Positions 16,718-26,194 of a stretch of 64,000 nucleotides of DNA are shown one piece after another (position 1 is the stretch's first letter; each line of letters opens with the position of its first letter). A model generated the notes under the pieces. That model had not been told where the DNA came from, made no database searches, and saw only the letters and a program-made list of their open reading frames with translations. Where the stretch lies: NCBI RefSeq assembly GCF_001695835.1, contig NZ_MBSO01000011.1, forward strand, positions 62,001 to 126,000, read 5' to 3'. The position numbers and the translations under genes were made by a program. The stretch comes from Ensifer sp. LC11 (lineage in GTDB: Bacteria > Pseudomonadota > Alphaproteobacteria > Rhizobiales > Rhizobiaceae).

Positions 16718-17794
16718 TCAGCGCCGGTAGATCAGCCAGTTTCGGCCGGATTCCTTGCGCATGCCGTCTTCGAAAAGAACAGTCTTGTTGCGGCCGGCAT
16801 TCTTGGCCGAATAGAGCGCGATATCCGCCTTGTTGTAGAGATCGACGGGATCCTCTGCCGCCGTTGCCATGCAGACACCAACGGAAAGCGTAATCGGGCC
16901 GTAATTGACCCCCGTCTTCGAGTTGCGGAACGGCGTTGCCGCAAGCACGGTGCGGATGCGGTCGGCAATCTGCAGGCATTCTTCCTGGCTGCTGTCGCCG
17001 AGGATGATGGCGAACTCCTCGCCGCCGGTGCGCGCCACGAAGGCTTCGCGGCGCAAATTGGCGCGCAGCACGCCGCCGACGGTCGCAAGGATCTTGTCGC
17101 CGACCGGATGGCCGAAGGTGTCGTTGACCTTCTTGAAGTGGTCGATATCGGCAACCAGCAGGCCGGTAAAATTCTTCAGGTGCTCATTGTTGTAGACCGC
17201 CGCGAGATTGTCGTCGAAGGCCCGGCGGTTGGCGAGCCGCGTCAAGGAATCCGTGTTGGCGATGCGCTTGTATTCGTCGAGCTCCTGCCGGATGACTTCC
17301 ATCTCGAAGGATTTCTGAACGACCGTCTGGACGCGTTCCTTGCCCTGGTTCATCGTCTCGGCCGTCGCATCCGTCAGAATGCCGATGGCATGGCGCAGGA
17401 TGTCGGCGCTGGACGCACTCTTGCTGACAATGTTGACATAGGCCTCGTCGAGAACCTTGTTGTAGTTCTCGAGTGCGTATTGCTCGTCTTTCAGCAGCGT
17501 GACGAGTTCGGCAAGTTTGGCCGCAAGTGTGGTGTGGGCGCGCTCAATCCCGGTTGAGCGATGAATATGGCTGAAATACTGCGCACCGATCGCGTCCAGC
17601 TCTTCCTGAGTCGCCCGGCTCCCGAGTGCCGCGAGCTCCTTTGACAGCTGCGGGTTGGACCCAAGATAGGCTTCGTAATAGAGCTCGTAATTGCGGGGGA
17701 TGGGTGCCACACCCATCATGCGCATGGCATGGGTCACCTGCGCTGCGATATCGGGCGTCTGAGATTTGCCCGAGTTTGCCGTTTGCATCTGCAA
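16718..17794 (-). CDS. Diguanylate cyclase (GGDEF domain), cytoplasmic
   Basis: 358 residues without membrane segments. The N-terminal 180 residues are helical and resemble the sensor part found in several rhizobial cyclases (NYELYYEAYLGSNPQL, then KLAELVTLLKDEQYALENY). The GGDEF domain covers about 195-345: DSLTRLANRRAFDD, LLVADIDHFKKVNDTFGH, then ARTGGEEFAII as the active-site GGEEF. It should make cyclic di-GMP from two GTP. The RxxD inhibition site just before the motif is replaced by RREA, so product inhibition is likely lost. No EAL domain is present. The signal sensed is unknown. Confidence 0.93.
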   Translation of the reverse strand: MQMQTANSGKSQTPDIAAQVTHAMRMMGVAPIPRNYELYYEAYLGSNPQLSKELAALGSRATQEELDAIGAQYFSHIHRSTGIERAHTTLAAKLAELVTLLKDEQYALENYNKVLDEAYVNIVSKSASSADILRHAIGILTDATAETMNQGKERVQTVVQKSFEMEVIRQELDEYKRIANTDSLTRLANRRAFDDNLAAVYNNEHLKNFTGLLVADIDHFKKVNDTFGHPVGDKILATVGGVLRANLRREAFVARTGGEEFAIILGDSSQEECLQIADRIRTVLAATPFRNSKTGVNYGPITLSVGVCMATAAEDPVDLYNKADIALYSAKNAGRNKTVLFEDGMRKESGRNWLIYRR

Positions 17795-17939
17795 ACCCCC
17801 TAATATTAATCACTGCTTACTGGTTGTGATTTTTAGGGGCAAATGATTTGCGAAGTCTTAATATTTGCCGCCGCCGCGTGGCGCACATTGTCCGGTTGCG
17901 GCTGTTTCCACTGACCGGGTGCGCCTTTGCGAGCTGAAA

Positions 17940-17964
17940 CCACGGCGCCATTCAAGCGCCGTGG
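17940..17964 (-). terminator. Terminator hairpin after fumC
   Basis: A 9-bp perfect stem CCACGGCGC (17940-17948) with GCGCCGTGG (17956-17964) sits 14 bases past the fumC stop. On the minus strand it runs into GTTTCAGC. It may act for fumC. Confidence 0.7.
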
Positions 17965-17978
17965 CGTGTCAAAATGGG

Positions 17979-19370
17979 TCAGGCCGGGCTGATCATCGTC
18001 TCGGGGCGGACGACCGCGTCGAACTCCTCGTTCGTCACGTAGCCGCCGCCGACCGCTTCTTCGCGCAGCGTCGTTCCGTTCTTGTGCGCGGTCTTGGCGA
18101 TCTTGGCTGCGTTGTCGTAGCCGATCTTCGGTGCGAGTGCGGTCACCAGCATCAGCGAGCGGTCGAGCGCTGCCTTGATGTTGTCCTCGCGCGCTTCGAT
18201 GCCGACGACGCAATTGTCGGTGAAGGAGATGGCTGCGTCGGAAAGCAGCTGCACCGACTGCAGGAAGTTGTAGGCCATCAGTGGATTGAAGACGTTGAGC
18301 TCGAAATGGCCCTGGCTGCCGGCGAAGGTCAGCGCCGCGTGGTTGCCGAAGACCTGGACGCAGACCTGGGTGAGCGCTTCGCACTGGGTCGGATTGACCT
18401 TGCCGGGCATGATCGACGAGCCGGGCTCGTTTTCCGGCAGCGACAGTTCGCCGAGGCCCGAGCGCGGGCCGGAGCCGAGGAAGCGGATGTCGTTGGCGAT
18501 CTTGAAGAGGGCAGCTGCGGTCGCGTTGATCGCGCCGTGGCTGAAGACCATGGAATCATGGGCGGCCAGCGCCTCGAACTTGTTCGGCGCCGAGGTGAAG
18601 GCGATGCCGGTGATCTTGGCGATCTCTTCGGCGACCTTCTCGGCAAAGCCGATGGGCGCATTGAGGCCAGTACCGACGGCCGTGCCGCCCTGGGCGAGTT
18701 CGCAAAGGCCCGGCAGCGTCATCTCGATGCGCTTGATCGACGAGGCGACCTGAGCGGCATAGCCGGAGAATTCCTGGCCGAGCGTCAGCGGCGTTGCGTC
18801 CTGCGTGTGGGTACGGCCGATCTTGATGATGTGATCGAACGCCTTGACCTTGGCTTCGAGCGCCTTGTGCAGGTGCTTGAGCGCCGGCAGCAGGTCATGG
18901 ATCACGCGCTCTGCGCAGGCGATGTGCATAGCCGTCGGGTAGGTGTCGTTCGACGACTGGCTCATGTTGACGTGATCGTTCGGATGCACGGGCTTCTTCG
19001 AGCCCATGACGCCGCCGAGCAGTTCAATTGCACGGTTCGAGATCACTTCGTTGGCGTTCATGTTCGACTGGGTGCCCGAACCGGTCTGCCAGACGACGAG
19101 CGGGAAGTGGTCGTTGAGCTTGCCGTCGATCACTTCCTGCGATGCCTTCACGATGGCATCGGCGACCGTCGAATCCAGACGGCCAAGCGCCTGGTTGGTG
19201 CGGGCGGCAGCCTGCTTGACGATGCCAAGCGCCCGGACGATCGAGGCCGGCTGTTTTTCCCAACCGATTTTGAAGTTGCCGAGCGAACGCTGGGCCTGGG
19301 CGCCCCAATAGCGGTCGTTTGCCACTTCGATGGGGCCGAACGTATCTGTTTCCGTGCGCGTCGATGTCAT
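17979..19370 (-). CDS. fumC: Class II fumarate hydratase
   Basis: 463 residues from ATG 19370 ([20 protein letters not shown]), the usual length for FumC; the open frame runs 54 codons further upstream without similarity. Signatures include [41 protein letters not shown] and the superfamily signature [15 protein letters not shown] with the catalytic Ser loop. The enzyme interconverts fumarate and L-malate in the citric acid cycle without an Fe-S cluster. It is a single gene followed by a terminator hairpin. Confidence 0.97.
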   Translation of the reverse strand: MTSTRTETDTFGPIEVANDRYWGAQAQRSLGNFKIGWEKQPASIVRALGIVKQAAARTNQALGRLDSTVADAIVKASQEVIDGKLNDHFPLVVWQTGSGTQSNMNANEVISNRAIELLGGVMGSKKPVHPNDHVNMSQSSNDTYPTAMHIACAERVIHDLLPALKHLHKALEAKVKAFDHIIKIGRTHTQDATPLTLGQEFSGYAAQVASSIKRIEMTLPGLCELAQGGTAVGTGLNAPIGFAEKVAEEIAKITGIAFTSAPNKFEALAAHDSMVFSHGAINATAAALFKIANDIRFLGSGPRSGLGELSLPENEPGSSIMPGKVNPTQCEALTQVCVQVFGNHAALTFAGSQGHFELNVFNPLMAYNFLQSVQLLSDAAISFTDNCVVGIEAREDNIKAALDRSLMLVTALAPKIGYDNAAKIAKTAHKNGTTLREEAVGGGYVTNEEFDAVVRPETMISPA

Positions 19371-19880
19371 CGTGATACCTGCCTTGATCATGCGGTTCAT
19401 GAAGTCTGGGCGAGGGGCGGGATGGCGCACCTCCCCAGCGTGTCGGGCCTCTCTCTGCCCCGCCTGCCTGAGCTTGTAAAGGGGCGTGGTCAGGCTTGCC
19501 ATGCTACAATCGTTTGAAAGGCTGCAGCGCAAGGAAGCGCGCGCCGGGCGGCCGTGATTCGAAGGTTGCCGACCCGCCTTCGCCGTTGTGATGTTTCGGT
19601 CACAGGCGTCGCCTTCTTTTCACGCACCGATCAGGCGCCCGGGTGCGTTCCACCGCTGCCGCCACAATAAAATCCATATGGATCAAATTTTTATCGTCGC
19701 TCGAACGTCTTCTAAATGAGGTGTTTCCGAGCATTTGGAGAGAGAGTTGAAGGCGGTTGGCGTCAGCGCGTTTCCTTTTCATTCACCATCCTTTTCTATA
19801 ACTTTTGCTGCACGAGGGCGTGGCGAGAATTTGGCTTCAGTCGAATTCGGCGACAACGCGATACGGGGACGTAGTTTCAT
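19371..19880. other. Intergenic region upstream of fumC and the large transpeptidase gene
   Basis: 510 bases between divergent genes and locally more AT-rich than the surroundings. A perfect 12-bp palindrome ATCCATATGGAT lies at 19672-19683 next to an A/T run. No coding frame is convincing; the region should hold both promoters. The perfect palindrome could bind a regulator, but none is identifiable. Confidence 0.5.
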
Positions 19881-21773
19881 ATGAGAGTTATTAAGACGGC
19901 AGCGATCGTGGCGCTCATGAGCGGCTGTGCGATCGCGACCATGGATGCGCGGCCAGCTTCGGCCTTCACGCTAGGCGATTTCATCCGGGCAGGCAGGAAG
20001 AAGCCGGACGCGCAGCGGGCCCCAGCCTATGAGGCGCTGCCGGGCGTCGGAACGATGGTCGACCCGCAGCAAAACGCGGCCAAGCCGCTGCCAAAGGTTA
20101 CGGGCCCGAAATATTACACCTACAAGGCGGAGCCGCTGCGTCGCATCTCGACCGACAAGCTGCTTGACCCCGTCGTCACCGGTTCGGTGCGCAACGATGC
20201 CCTGCCGCCGATGCTGCGCCCGCCGCTTGCCGATGCGCGGCAGTTCCTGCCTGAGATCAACGTTCGCGCTTCCGCCGATGTCGCCAAGGCTGTCGAGGCT
20301 CACTACGGTGGCCGGACGGACTTCATCTGGATTGGTGCCGAAGGTGTCAGCGCCAAGGCGAAGGCTGCCGTTGCCGTTCTTGCCGATGCCGCCAAGGTCG
20401 GTCTCGACCCGCAGGATTATGCCGTAACCGTGCCGGCGGATACGTTCGATCGGGGCGACATGATCGCGCGCGAGAAAGAACTGCTGCAGTTCGAGATCTC
20501 GCTTTCCGCGGCAACGCTCAGCTACATCCAGGACACGGTGCGCGGTCGCATCGATCCGAACAAGATCTCCGGTTATCACGATTTCAAGCGCAAGACGGTC
20601 GAACTCGGCCCGCTTCTCGACAAGATGTCGGCGAGCGGCGACGTGGCCACGCTGCTCAACGACCAGAACCCGAAGAGCGCGCAGTTCGCGGCGCTCTCCG
20701 TCGAGCTGGAGAAGCTGCGGTCGGAACAGGGCACGGAGCAGCGCGTCGAAATCGCGCCAGGCACCCTGCTGAAGCCGGGCCAGAGCAATCCCGAGCTCGC
20801 AAACATCGTCGCCGGTATCCGCCTCAAGGGCTCCGAAGCCCTGAAGGCCGAACACGCTGCGGTGCTTGCCGCCTACCAGGGCACGCCGGACTATACGCCG
20901 GAGCTGGTGATGGTGGTCGAGGCGTTCCAGAAGGAAAACGGTCTGAAGGCGGACGGCGTCGTCGGCCAGGCGTCGCTGCGCATCCTGACCGGCGGCGACA
21001 CGGTGACGAGCAAGATCAACAAGCTTGAGATTGCCATGGAGCAATCGCGCTGGCTGCCGGATGGTCTCGGCGATCGCTATGTCTTCATCAACCAGCCGGC
21101 CTTCACTGCGACCTATACCGACAACGGCGCCGAGCAGTTCTCGATGCGCGTCGTGGTCGGCTCGAAGGCGAACCAGACCTACTTCTTCCAGGACGAGATC
21201 CAGACGGTCGAGGTCAATCCCTATTGGGGCGTACCGCAATCGATCATCGTCAACGAGATGCTGCCGAAGCTCAGGAACGACCCGAACTATCTCGACCGGA
21301 TGGGTTATCAGGTCGAGGTCGGCGGCCGCGCGGTCCCGTCCTCGTCGGTCAACTGGTACGGCTCGACCGCATCGGTCGCGGTGCGCCAGCCGCCGAGCAG
21401 CGACAATGCGCTTGGCGAACTGAAGATCCTCTTCCCCAATAGCCACGCGATCTACATGCACGACACGCCGTCGAAGAGCTTCTTCAATCGTGACAACCGG
21501 GCGCTGAGCCACGGTTGCGTGCGCCTTGCCGATCCGCGGCGCATGGCGGCGGCCGTGCTTGGAACGAGCATCGACGACGTCGGTAACGAGATCGCCGGCG
21601 GCCACAACAAGGCGCTTCAGGTTCCGGTCAAGGTTCCGGTCTACGTCGCCTATTTCACCGCCTGGCCGAACAAGGACGGCGCGGTTGAGTATTTCAACGA
21701 CGTCTATGAACGTGACATGTACGTGAACCGCGCTTTCGAGGCGACGCGAAACGCCCGCGGGGCGGAAGGCTAA
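19881..21773 (+). CDS. Large L,D-transpeptidase (YcbB/LdtD type)
   Basis: 630 residues. A signal peptide (about 1-28, ending ARPASA) is followed by a long N-terminal scaffold domain. A peptidoglycan-binding segment lies near 350-370 (EAFQKENGLKADGVVGQASLRIL). The YkuD catalytic domain runs about 390-560: EQSRWLPDGLGDRYVFINQPAF, then SHAIYMHDTP, and SHGCVRLADP with the nucleophile Cys. This is the domain order of E. coli LdtD (YcbB), which makes 3-3 crosslinks in peptidoglycan. Rhizobiales use such crosslinks heavily in polar growth. It stands alone, with a terminator shared with gph downstream. Confidence 0.93.
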   Translation: MRVIKTAAIVALMSGCAIATMDARPASAFTLGDFIRAGRKKPDAQRAPAYEALPGVGTMVDPQQNAAKPLPKVTGPKYYTYKAEPLRRISTDKLLDPVVTGSVRNDALPPMLRPPLADARQFLPEINVRASADVAKAVEAHYGGRTDFIWIGAEGVSAKAKAAVAVLADAAKVGLDPQDYAVTVPADTFDRGDMIAREKELLQFEISLSAATLSYIQDTVRGRIDPNKISGYHDFKRKTVELGPLLDKMSASGDVATLLNDQNPKSAQFAALSVELEKLRSEQGTEQRVEIAPGTLLKPGQSNPELANIVAGIRLKGSEALKAEHAAVLAAYQGTPDYTPELVMVVEAFQKENGLKADGVVGQASLRILTGGDTVTSKINKLEIAMEQSRWLPDGLGDRYVFINQPAFTATYTDNGAEQFSMRVVVGSKANQTYFFQDEIQTVEVNPYWGVPQSIIVNEMLPKLRNDPNYLDRMGYQVEVGGRAVPSSSVNWYGSTASVAVRQPPSSDNALGELKILFPNSHAIYMHDTPSKSFFNRDNRALSHGCVRLADPRRMAAAVLGTSIDDVGNEIAGGHNKALQVPVKVPVYVAYFTAWPNKDGAVEYFNDVYERDMYVNRAFEATRNARGAEG

Positions 21774-21775
21774 GG

Positions 21776-21850
21776 CAATTCCGGGAAGAAGCGGTTTTAA
21801 AGCGTTGGATCATTTCAGGGTTTCGATGAAACGATGATAGGATCCGAGCG
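21776..21850. repeat. Degenerate copy of a Rhizobiales intergenic repeat
   Basis: The stretch contains CAATTCCGGGAAGAAGCGG, then TTGGATCATTTC and GATGAAACGATGATAGGATCC. It resembles, from memory, a repeat common in Rhizobium genomes (CAATTCC...AAGCGGTTTT...GAGCATTTC...GATGAAAC). A related copy lies at 45566-45650. Confidence 0.4.
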
Positions 21851-21855
21851 ATGAG

Positions 21856-21880
21856 AAAAGGCCGCTTCGCGCGGCCTTTT
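21856..21880. terminator. Bidirectional terminator between the transpeptidase gene and gph
   Basis: AAAAGGCCGC (21856-21865) pairs with GCGGCCTTTT (21871-21880) around TTCGC. The A and T runs on both sides let it serve the convergent genes in both directions. Confidence 0.85.
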
Positions 21881-21889
21881 TGCTGTCTG

Positions 21890-22567
21890 CTATTTCGGTT
21901 CGAACAAGCCGGTCACCAACGTCGGCGTCAGTTCGTCGAAGTGCTGGATGATGACGGTCGGCTCCAGGCGCTCGACCGGAACGTCGGAGTAGCCGAAGGG
22001 GACGGCGATCGACGGCACGGAGGCATTGCGGGCGACAAGCATGTCGTTGAGGCTGTCTCCGACCATGACCGAGCGCTCGGCTGCGCCGCCCGCATTGGCG
22101 ATCGTGCGCAGCAGGTGATCGGCATTCGGCTTGCGGATTTCGAAGGTATCGCCGCCGGAGATGGCGGCAAATCGGTCGATGAGGCCGAGGCGTTCGAGCA
22201 GGCGCCTCGCCAGGCCTTCCGGCTTGTTGGTGCAGACCGCCAGCGTGAAACCGGCGTCCGAAAGTCGGTCGAGCGCGGCAACCAGGCCCGGATAGGGCAG
22301 CGAATCGCCCGGCATCGTGCCGTGGTAGAAATCGACGAAATCCTTCAGTTGACGATCCAGAAGCGCGTCATCGAGCGGCCTCTGGCGGAGCGCGAAGGTG
22401 CGCTCGATCATGGCGCGGGCGCCGTGACCGACAAGATGGGTGAGATCCCCATAGGTGACCGGTTCGAGGCCTGCTTGCGCGACCACGTGGTTGAGGCTGG
22501 CGACGAGGTCCGGGGCTGTATCGACAAGTGTTCCGTCAAGATCGAAGACGACAATGGGAGAAGACAC
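21890..22567 (-). CDS. gph: Phosphoglycolate phosphatase (HAD family)
   Basis: 225 residues. HAD motif I is VVFDLDGTLVDTAPDL with both Asp residues at the start. Motif II is AVCTNKP, the Lys motif is IRKPNADHL, and motif IV is SVMVGDSLNDMLVA. The cap region carries LVGHGARAMIERTF, as in Gph. It removes phosphate from 2-phosphoglycolate formed by DNA repair or by Rubisco oxygenation. HAD specificity is hard to fix by sequence, but length and cap fit Gph. It is divergent from rpiA. Confidence 0.92.
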   Translation of the reverse strand: MSSPIVVFDLDGTLVDTAPDLVASLNHVVAQAGLEPVTYGDLTHLVGHGARAMIERTFALRQRPLDDALLDRQLKDFVDFYHGTMPGDSLPYPGLVAALDRLSDAGFTLAVCTNKPEGLARRLLERLGLIDRFAAISGGDTFEIRKPNADHLLRTIANAGGAAERSVMVGDSLNDMLVARNASVPSIAVPFGYSDVPVERLEPTVIIQHFDELTPTLVTGLFEPK

Positions 22568-22807
22568 CGAAATACCTCATGACACCGCAAACCGTTGCAG
22601 TCCGGGTAGGCGAAGTCACCCAAGAATGCAATGGAAAGTATAGGCCAGGATGCATGCGGAATCCTCGGCAGTGATTTCATTTTGACTTTTGTTTGCGTCG
22701 TCGGGCGTGTAAGTGTCTCAGCGGAAAAGCGGCTGCCGACGCTGTTGCAGCGATGTCGGCCGGCAGAATCACGTTGATCGTGGGAAGTACAAGGGAGCGA
22801 CCGGCGC

Positions 22808-23503
22808 ATGGACGCCCGCGAAATGAAAATCAAAGCCGCAGCCGCGGCACTGGAATATGTCGAGGACGGCATGCGTCTTGGCATCGGCACCGGTTCGACG
22901 GCTGAGGAATTCGTTCGCTTGCTGGCCGAGAAGGTTGCTGCAGGCTATCGCATCGAGGGCGTTCCCACCTCGGAACGCACCGCGCGTCTTTGCCTCGAAC
23001 TCGGGGTGCCGCTCAAATCGCTGGACGAACTGCCGGAGCTCGATCTGACGATCGATGGTGCCGACGAGGTCGATCATCGGCTGCGACTGATCAAGGGTGG
23101 CGGCGGCGCGCTGCTGCGCGAAAAGATAGTCGCCAGTGCTTCGAAGCGGATGATCGTGATTGCCGACGAATCGAAGGTCGTCGACGTTCTCGGCGCCTTC
23201 AAGCTGCCGATCGAGGTCAATCCCTTCGGCCAGGTGGCAACGCGAATCGCGATCGAGAAGGTGGCCTCCCGCCTTGGTCTTTCGGGGGAAATCGCGGTGC
23301 GTCAGTCCCATGACGGGGCTTTCATGACCGACGGCGGACACCTCATTCTCGATGCATCTTTTGGCCGTATTCCTGATGCAGATGCGCTCGCAGGAGAGCT
23401 GAATGCCATTCCCGGCGTCGTCGAGCACGGGCTTTTCATCAACATCGCGTCGCTGGCGATCATTGCTGGGCCGGAAGAAGCACGCATTCTGACCGCGTCC
23501 TGA
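22808..23503 (+). CDS. rpiA: Ribose-5-phosphate isomerase A
   Basis: 231 residues, the usual length. Motifs are [11 protein letters not shown] (phosphate loop), [29 protein letters not shown] (catalytic Asp, Glu and Lys) and [16 protein letters not shown]. It interconverts ribose-5-phosphate and ribulose-5-phosphate in the non-oxidative pentose phosphate pathway. A putative exported DUF2059 protein follows in the same direction 117 bases later and may be cotranscribed. Confidence 0.96.
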   Translation: MDAREMKIKAAAAALEYVEDGMRLGIGTGSTAEEFVRLLAEKVAAGYRIEGVPTSERTARLCLELGVPLKSLDELPELDLTIDGADEVDHRLRLIKGGGGALLREKIVASASKRMIVIADESKVVDVLGAFKLPIEVNPFGQVATRIAIEKVASRLGLSGEIAVRQSHDGAFMTDGGHLILDASFGRIPDADALAGELNAIPGVVEHGLFINIASLAIIAGPEEARILTAS

Positions 23504-23620
23504 GCCGGCTCCCGATGCTCCGTGAGGAGCAGGGAGCGGCAAGGACAGGTTTCCACACATGCGGCCTGGCGGCGGCAATCGCCCGGGCTGCATGCGACAA
23601 ACACAGGAGCAAGGGTAACA

Positions 23621-24163
23621 ATGAACAAACTCGCAGGTCTTGTCCGCACATTCGCTGCCACCGCGGTTCTGCTTTCCGCATCCGTTCCGGCGGTTAAGGC
23701 CCAGGACGTCTCCGAAGACCAGATCAAGGCAGCGCGCGCGACGATCGCGGCGCTTGGCGTCACCAACAGCTTCGACAATATTCTGCCGAACCTCGCTGAG
23801 CGGCTGAAGAACACGCTGATCCAGGCATCACCGAACCATCAGGAGCTGATCACCGCGACGGTCGACGAGAAGGCTCTCACCCTTGCTGCGCGCCGCGCTG
23901 ACCTCGAGCGTGAAGCCGCAACGATCTACGCCAAGACCTTCTCGCTCGAAGAGCTGACCGCGATCACCGACTTCTACAACTCTTCTGCCGGCAAGAAGCT
24001 CCTGAACGATGGCCCGATCGCTTCGCGCGAACTGCTGAAGGCTGCCGACATCTGGGCCGCAGGCGTCTCGCGTGACCTCACCCAGGAAGCCACCAAGTCG
24101 CTCGACGACAAGGTTGGTAAGCAGCCGGCAGCCGAAGGCGCCGTCCAGGCCCCGGCGCAGTAA
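23621..24163 (+). CDS. Exported DUF2059 protein
   Basis: 180 residues from ATG 23621 (MNKLAGLVRTFAATAVLLSA), with GGAGCAAGG upstream and a signal peptide ending near AVKAQ. The open frame extends upstream without similarity. The DUF2059 segment is seen in YAKTFSLEELTAITDFYNSSAGKKLLNDGP, residues about 105-135, a pattern shared by many small alphaproteobacterial periplasmic proteins. It is all-helical and of unknown role. The end is Ala/Pro/Gln-rich. It is followed by a strong terminator. Confidence 0.88.
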   Translation: MNKLAGLVRTFAATAVLLSASVPAVKAQDVSEDQIKAARATIAALGVTNSFDNILPNLAERLKNTLIQASPNHQELITATVDEKALTLAARRADLEREAATIYAKTFSLEELTAITDFYNSSAGKKLLNDGPIASRELLKAADIWAAGVSRDLTQEATKSLDDKVGKQPAAEGAVQAPAQ

Positions 24164-24194
24164 TCGACGACCGCCGAACGATCACGTTTCGATG

Positions 24195-24223
24195 AGCCCG
24201 GAGCGATCCGGGCTTTTCTTTTG
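24195..24223 (+). terminator. Intrinsic terminator after the DUF2059 gene
   Basis: AGCCCGGA (24195-24202) pairs with TCCGGGCT (24207-24214), followed by TTTCTTTTG. It ends the rpiA/DUF2059 unit. Confidence 0.85.
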
Positions 24224-24353
24224 CCGGGGGGCACCACTATATGTGCACCTTCGGTGCGGCCCCTCTGTTCCGCCCGCTTGCGTGTTGACCGTGAGATAGG
24301 TCGATCCGCGTTCCATTTGCCAATTCGGCGCGATTGCTTTCAGGAGACTGCTC

Positions 24354-25742
24354 ATGCCCGCTTTCGACTATGACCTCTTCGTGATTGGTGGTGGGTCCGG
24401 TGGCGTCAGGAGCGGGCGCCTTGCGGCGAGCCTCGGCAAGAAGGTCGCGATCGCCGAAGAGTTCCGCTATGGCGGCACCTGCGTCATCCGGGGCTGCGTG
24501 CCGAAGAAGCTCTACGTCTATGCGTCGCAGTTTTCCGAACATTTCGAGGACGCGGCCGGCTTCGGCTGGTCGGTCGGCGAGAGCCGGTTTGACTGGAGGA
24601 AGCTGGTCGCCGCCAAGGAGCAGGAGATCACCCGCCTTGAAGGGCTCTACCAGAAGGGCCTCGACAATGCCGGCGCGGAGATCCTGCATACCCGCGCCGA
24701 GCTTGTCGGTCCGAACACCGTGCGCCTTATCGACAGCGGCAGGACGGTCACGGCCGAGCGCATCGTCATCGCCGTTGGCGGGCACCCGACGCCGCACGAT
24801 GCGCTGCCTGGACACGAGCACTGCATTTCCTCCAATGAGGCCTTCGATCTCGCAGAACTGCCGAAATCGATCCTGATTGCCGGCGGTGGCTATATCGCCG
24901 TCGAATTCGCCAACATCTTCCACGGCCTCGGCGTCGAGACGACGCTGATCTATCGCGGCAAGGAAATACTCTCGCGCTTCGATCAAGACCTGCGCCGCGG
25001 GCTGCATGTGGCCATGGAGGAAAAGGGCATCCGTATCCTGTGCGAAGACATCATCCAGTCTGTCGCGCTTGACGCTGACGGGAGACGCGTGGCGCAGACG
25101 AAAAAACACGGCGAGATCGTTGCCGACCAGGTGATGCTGGCGCTTGGCCGAGTGCCGAACACCCGGGGGCTCGGCCTCGAGGCGGCGGGCGTCAAGACCG
25201 ACGAGCGCGGTGCGATTGTGGTTGACGCGTTCTCACGTACCAGCGCGCCCGGCGTCTACGCGCTCGGCGATGTCACCGACCGCGTGCAACTGACGCCAGT
25301 TGCGATCCACGAAGCCATGTGCTTCATCGAAACCGAGTACAAGAACAATCCGGTGTCGCCGGATCATGACCTGATCGCCACCGCCGTCTTCTCGCAGCCG
25401 GAGATCGGCACGGTTGGCCTGACCGAAGAAGAGGCGGCGCGCCGTTTCGACGAGTTGGAGGTCTACCGCGCCGAATTCCGCCCGATGAAGGCGACGCTTT
25501 CCGGCCGCAAGGAAAAGACGATCATGAAGCTGATCGTCAACGCCGCTGACCGCAAGGTACTCGGTGCCCATATCCTTGGCCATGATGCTGGCGAGATGGC
25601 CCAGCTGCTCGGCATCTCGTTGAAGGCTGGCTGCACCAAGGACGATTTCGACCGGACGATGGCGGTGCATCCGACGGCGGCCGAGGAACTGGTGACGATG
25701 TATTCGCCGTCCTACCGCATTCGCAAGGGCGAGCGGGTCTGA
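24354..25742 (+). CDS. gor: Glutathione-disulfide reductase
   Basis: 462 residues. The N-terminal FAD motif is YDLFVIGGGSGGVRSGR. The redox-active pair sits in GGTCVIRGCVPKKL (C-x4-C). The NADPH motif is ILIAGGGYIAVEFA, and the C-terminal active-site His-Glu is in MAVHPTAAEELV. The enzyme keeps glutathione reduced using NADPH. The sequence after the second GxGxxG (LIYRGKEILSRFD) carries the Arg that favours NADPH, and the absence of lipoamide-type features supports glutathione. It appears monocistronic; a RIME-like element begins 17 bases after the stop. Confidence 0.96.
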   Translation: MPAFDYDLFVIGGGSGGVRSGRLAASLGKKVAIAEEFRYGGTCVIRGCVPKKLYVYASQFSEHFEDAAGFGWSVGESRFDWRKLVAAKEQEITRLEGLYQKGLDNAGAEILHTRAELVGPNTVRLIDSGRTVTAERIVIAVGGHPTPHDALPGHEHCISSNEAFDLAELPKSILIAGGGYIAVEFANIFHGLGVETTLIYRGKEILSRFDQDLRRGLHVAMEEKGIRILCEDIIQSVALDADGRRVAQTKKHGEIVADQVMLALGRVPNTRGLGLEAAGVKTDERGAIVVDAFSRTSAPGVYALGDVTDRVQLTPVAIHEAMCFIETEYKNNPVSPDHDLIATAVFSQPEIGTVGLTEEEAARRFDELEVYRAEFRPMKATLSGRKEKTIMKLIVNAADRKVLGAHILGHDAGEMAQLLGISLKAGCTKDDFDRTMAVHPTAAEELVTMYSPSYRIRKGERV

Positions 25743-26194
25743 ACGCCTCGGGCGGATGCTGCTGCATATCTCCATAAATCGACGCGGATTTACGGACAAA
25801 GACATGCGGCAATTCAAAGCGCTACAGCGATCTATGCGCGTCTGACAACGCGCGCGGCGCTGTAGGAGGCGTGATTTATCCCGTTGAAACTGCGCACTAT
25901 TCTTTCGAAGCGACGCCTTCGGGTTTTGGGATCGTGCGCAGGCGGGATATATCCTTGCGCCTTATGCGCCCTTGAAAGCAATGAATTCTGGTAGGATGGC
26001 TTTCCAAGCGTTTCCTTAACGTCTATAAGCCCGCATTCCGCGGCGTTTGCGACATGGGCGGCACCAGGGCTGGGCCGGGCGTTGAGGGCAGCGCACGCGG
26101 ATGTGGAGTGAAATTTCCGAATACCGGGCGGCCGCATCGGCTGTCAGGGTACGACCCGCGCGGGTAGATCCGCGGCAGACAACAGGTGATCGAA
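25743..26194. other. Intergenic region between gor and DAHP synthase gene
   Basis: 452 bases. The first part is the RIME-like repeat at 25759-25865. The rest (25866-26194) has no coding frame that matches the region's codon bias and presumably carries the promoter of the DAHP synthase gene. No attenuator-type leader peptide with clustered aromatic codons was found. Confidence 0.5.
25759..25865 (+). repeat. RIME-like element, copy 1
   Basis: 107 bases with two imperfect palindromes. The first is TGCTGCATATCTCCATAAAT facing ATTTACGGACAAAGACATGC. The second is an outer stem CTACAGCG/CGCTGTAG enclosing GCGCGT/ACGCGC. Size and build match the published description of Rhizobium-specific intergenic mosaic elements. 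Related copies are at 29121, 32413 and 54627. Confidence 0.75.
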
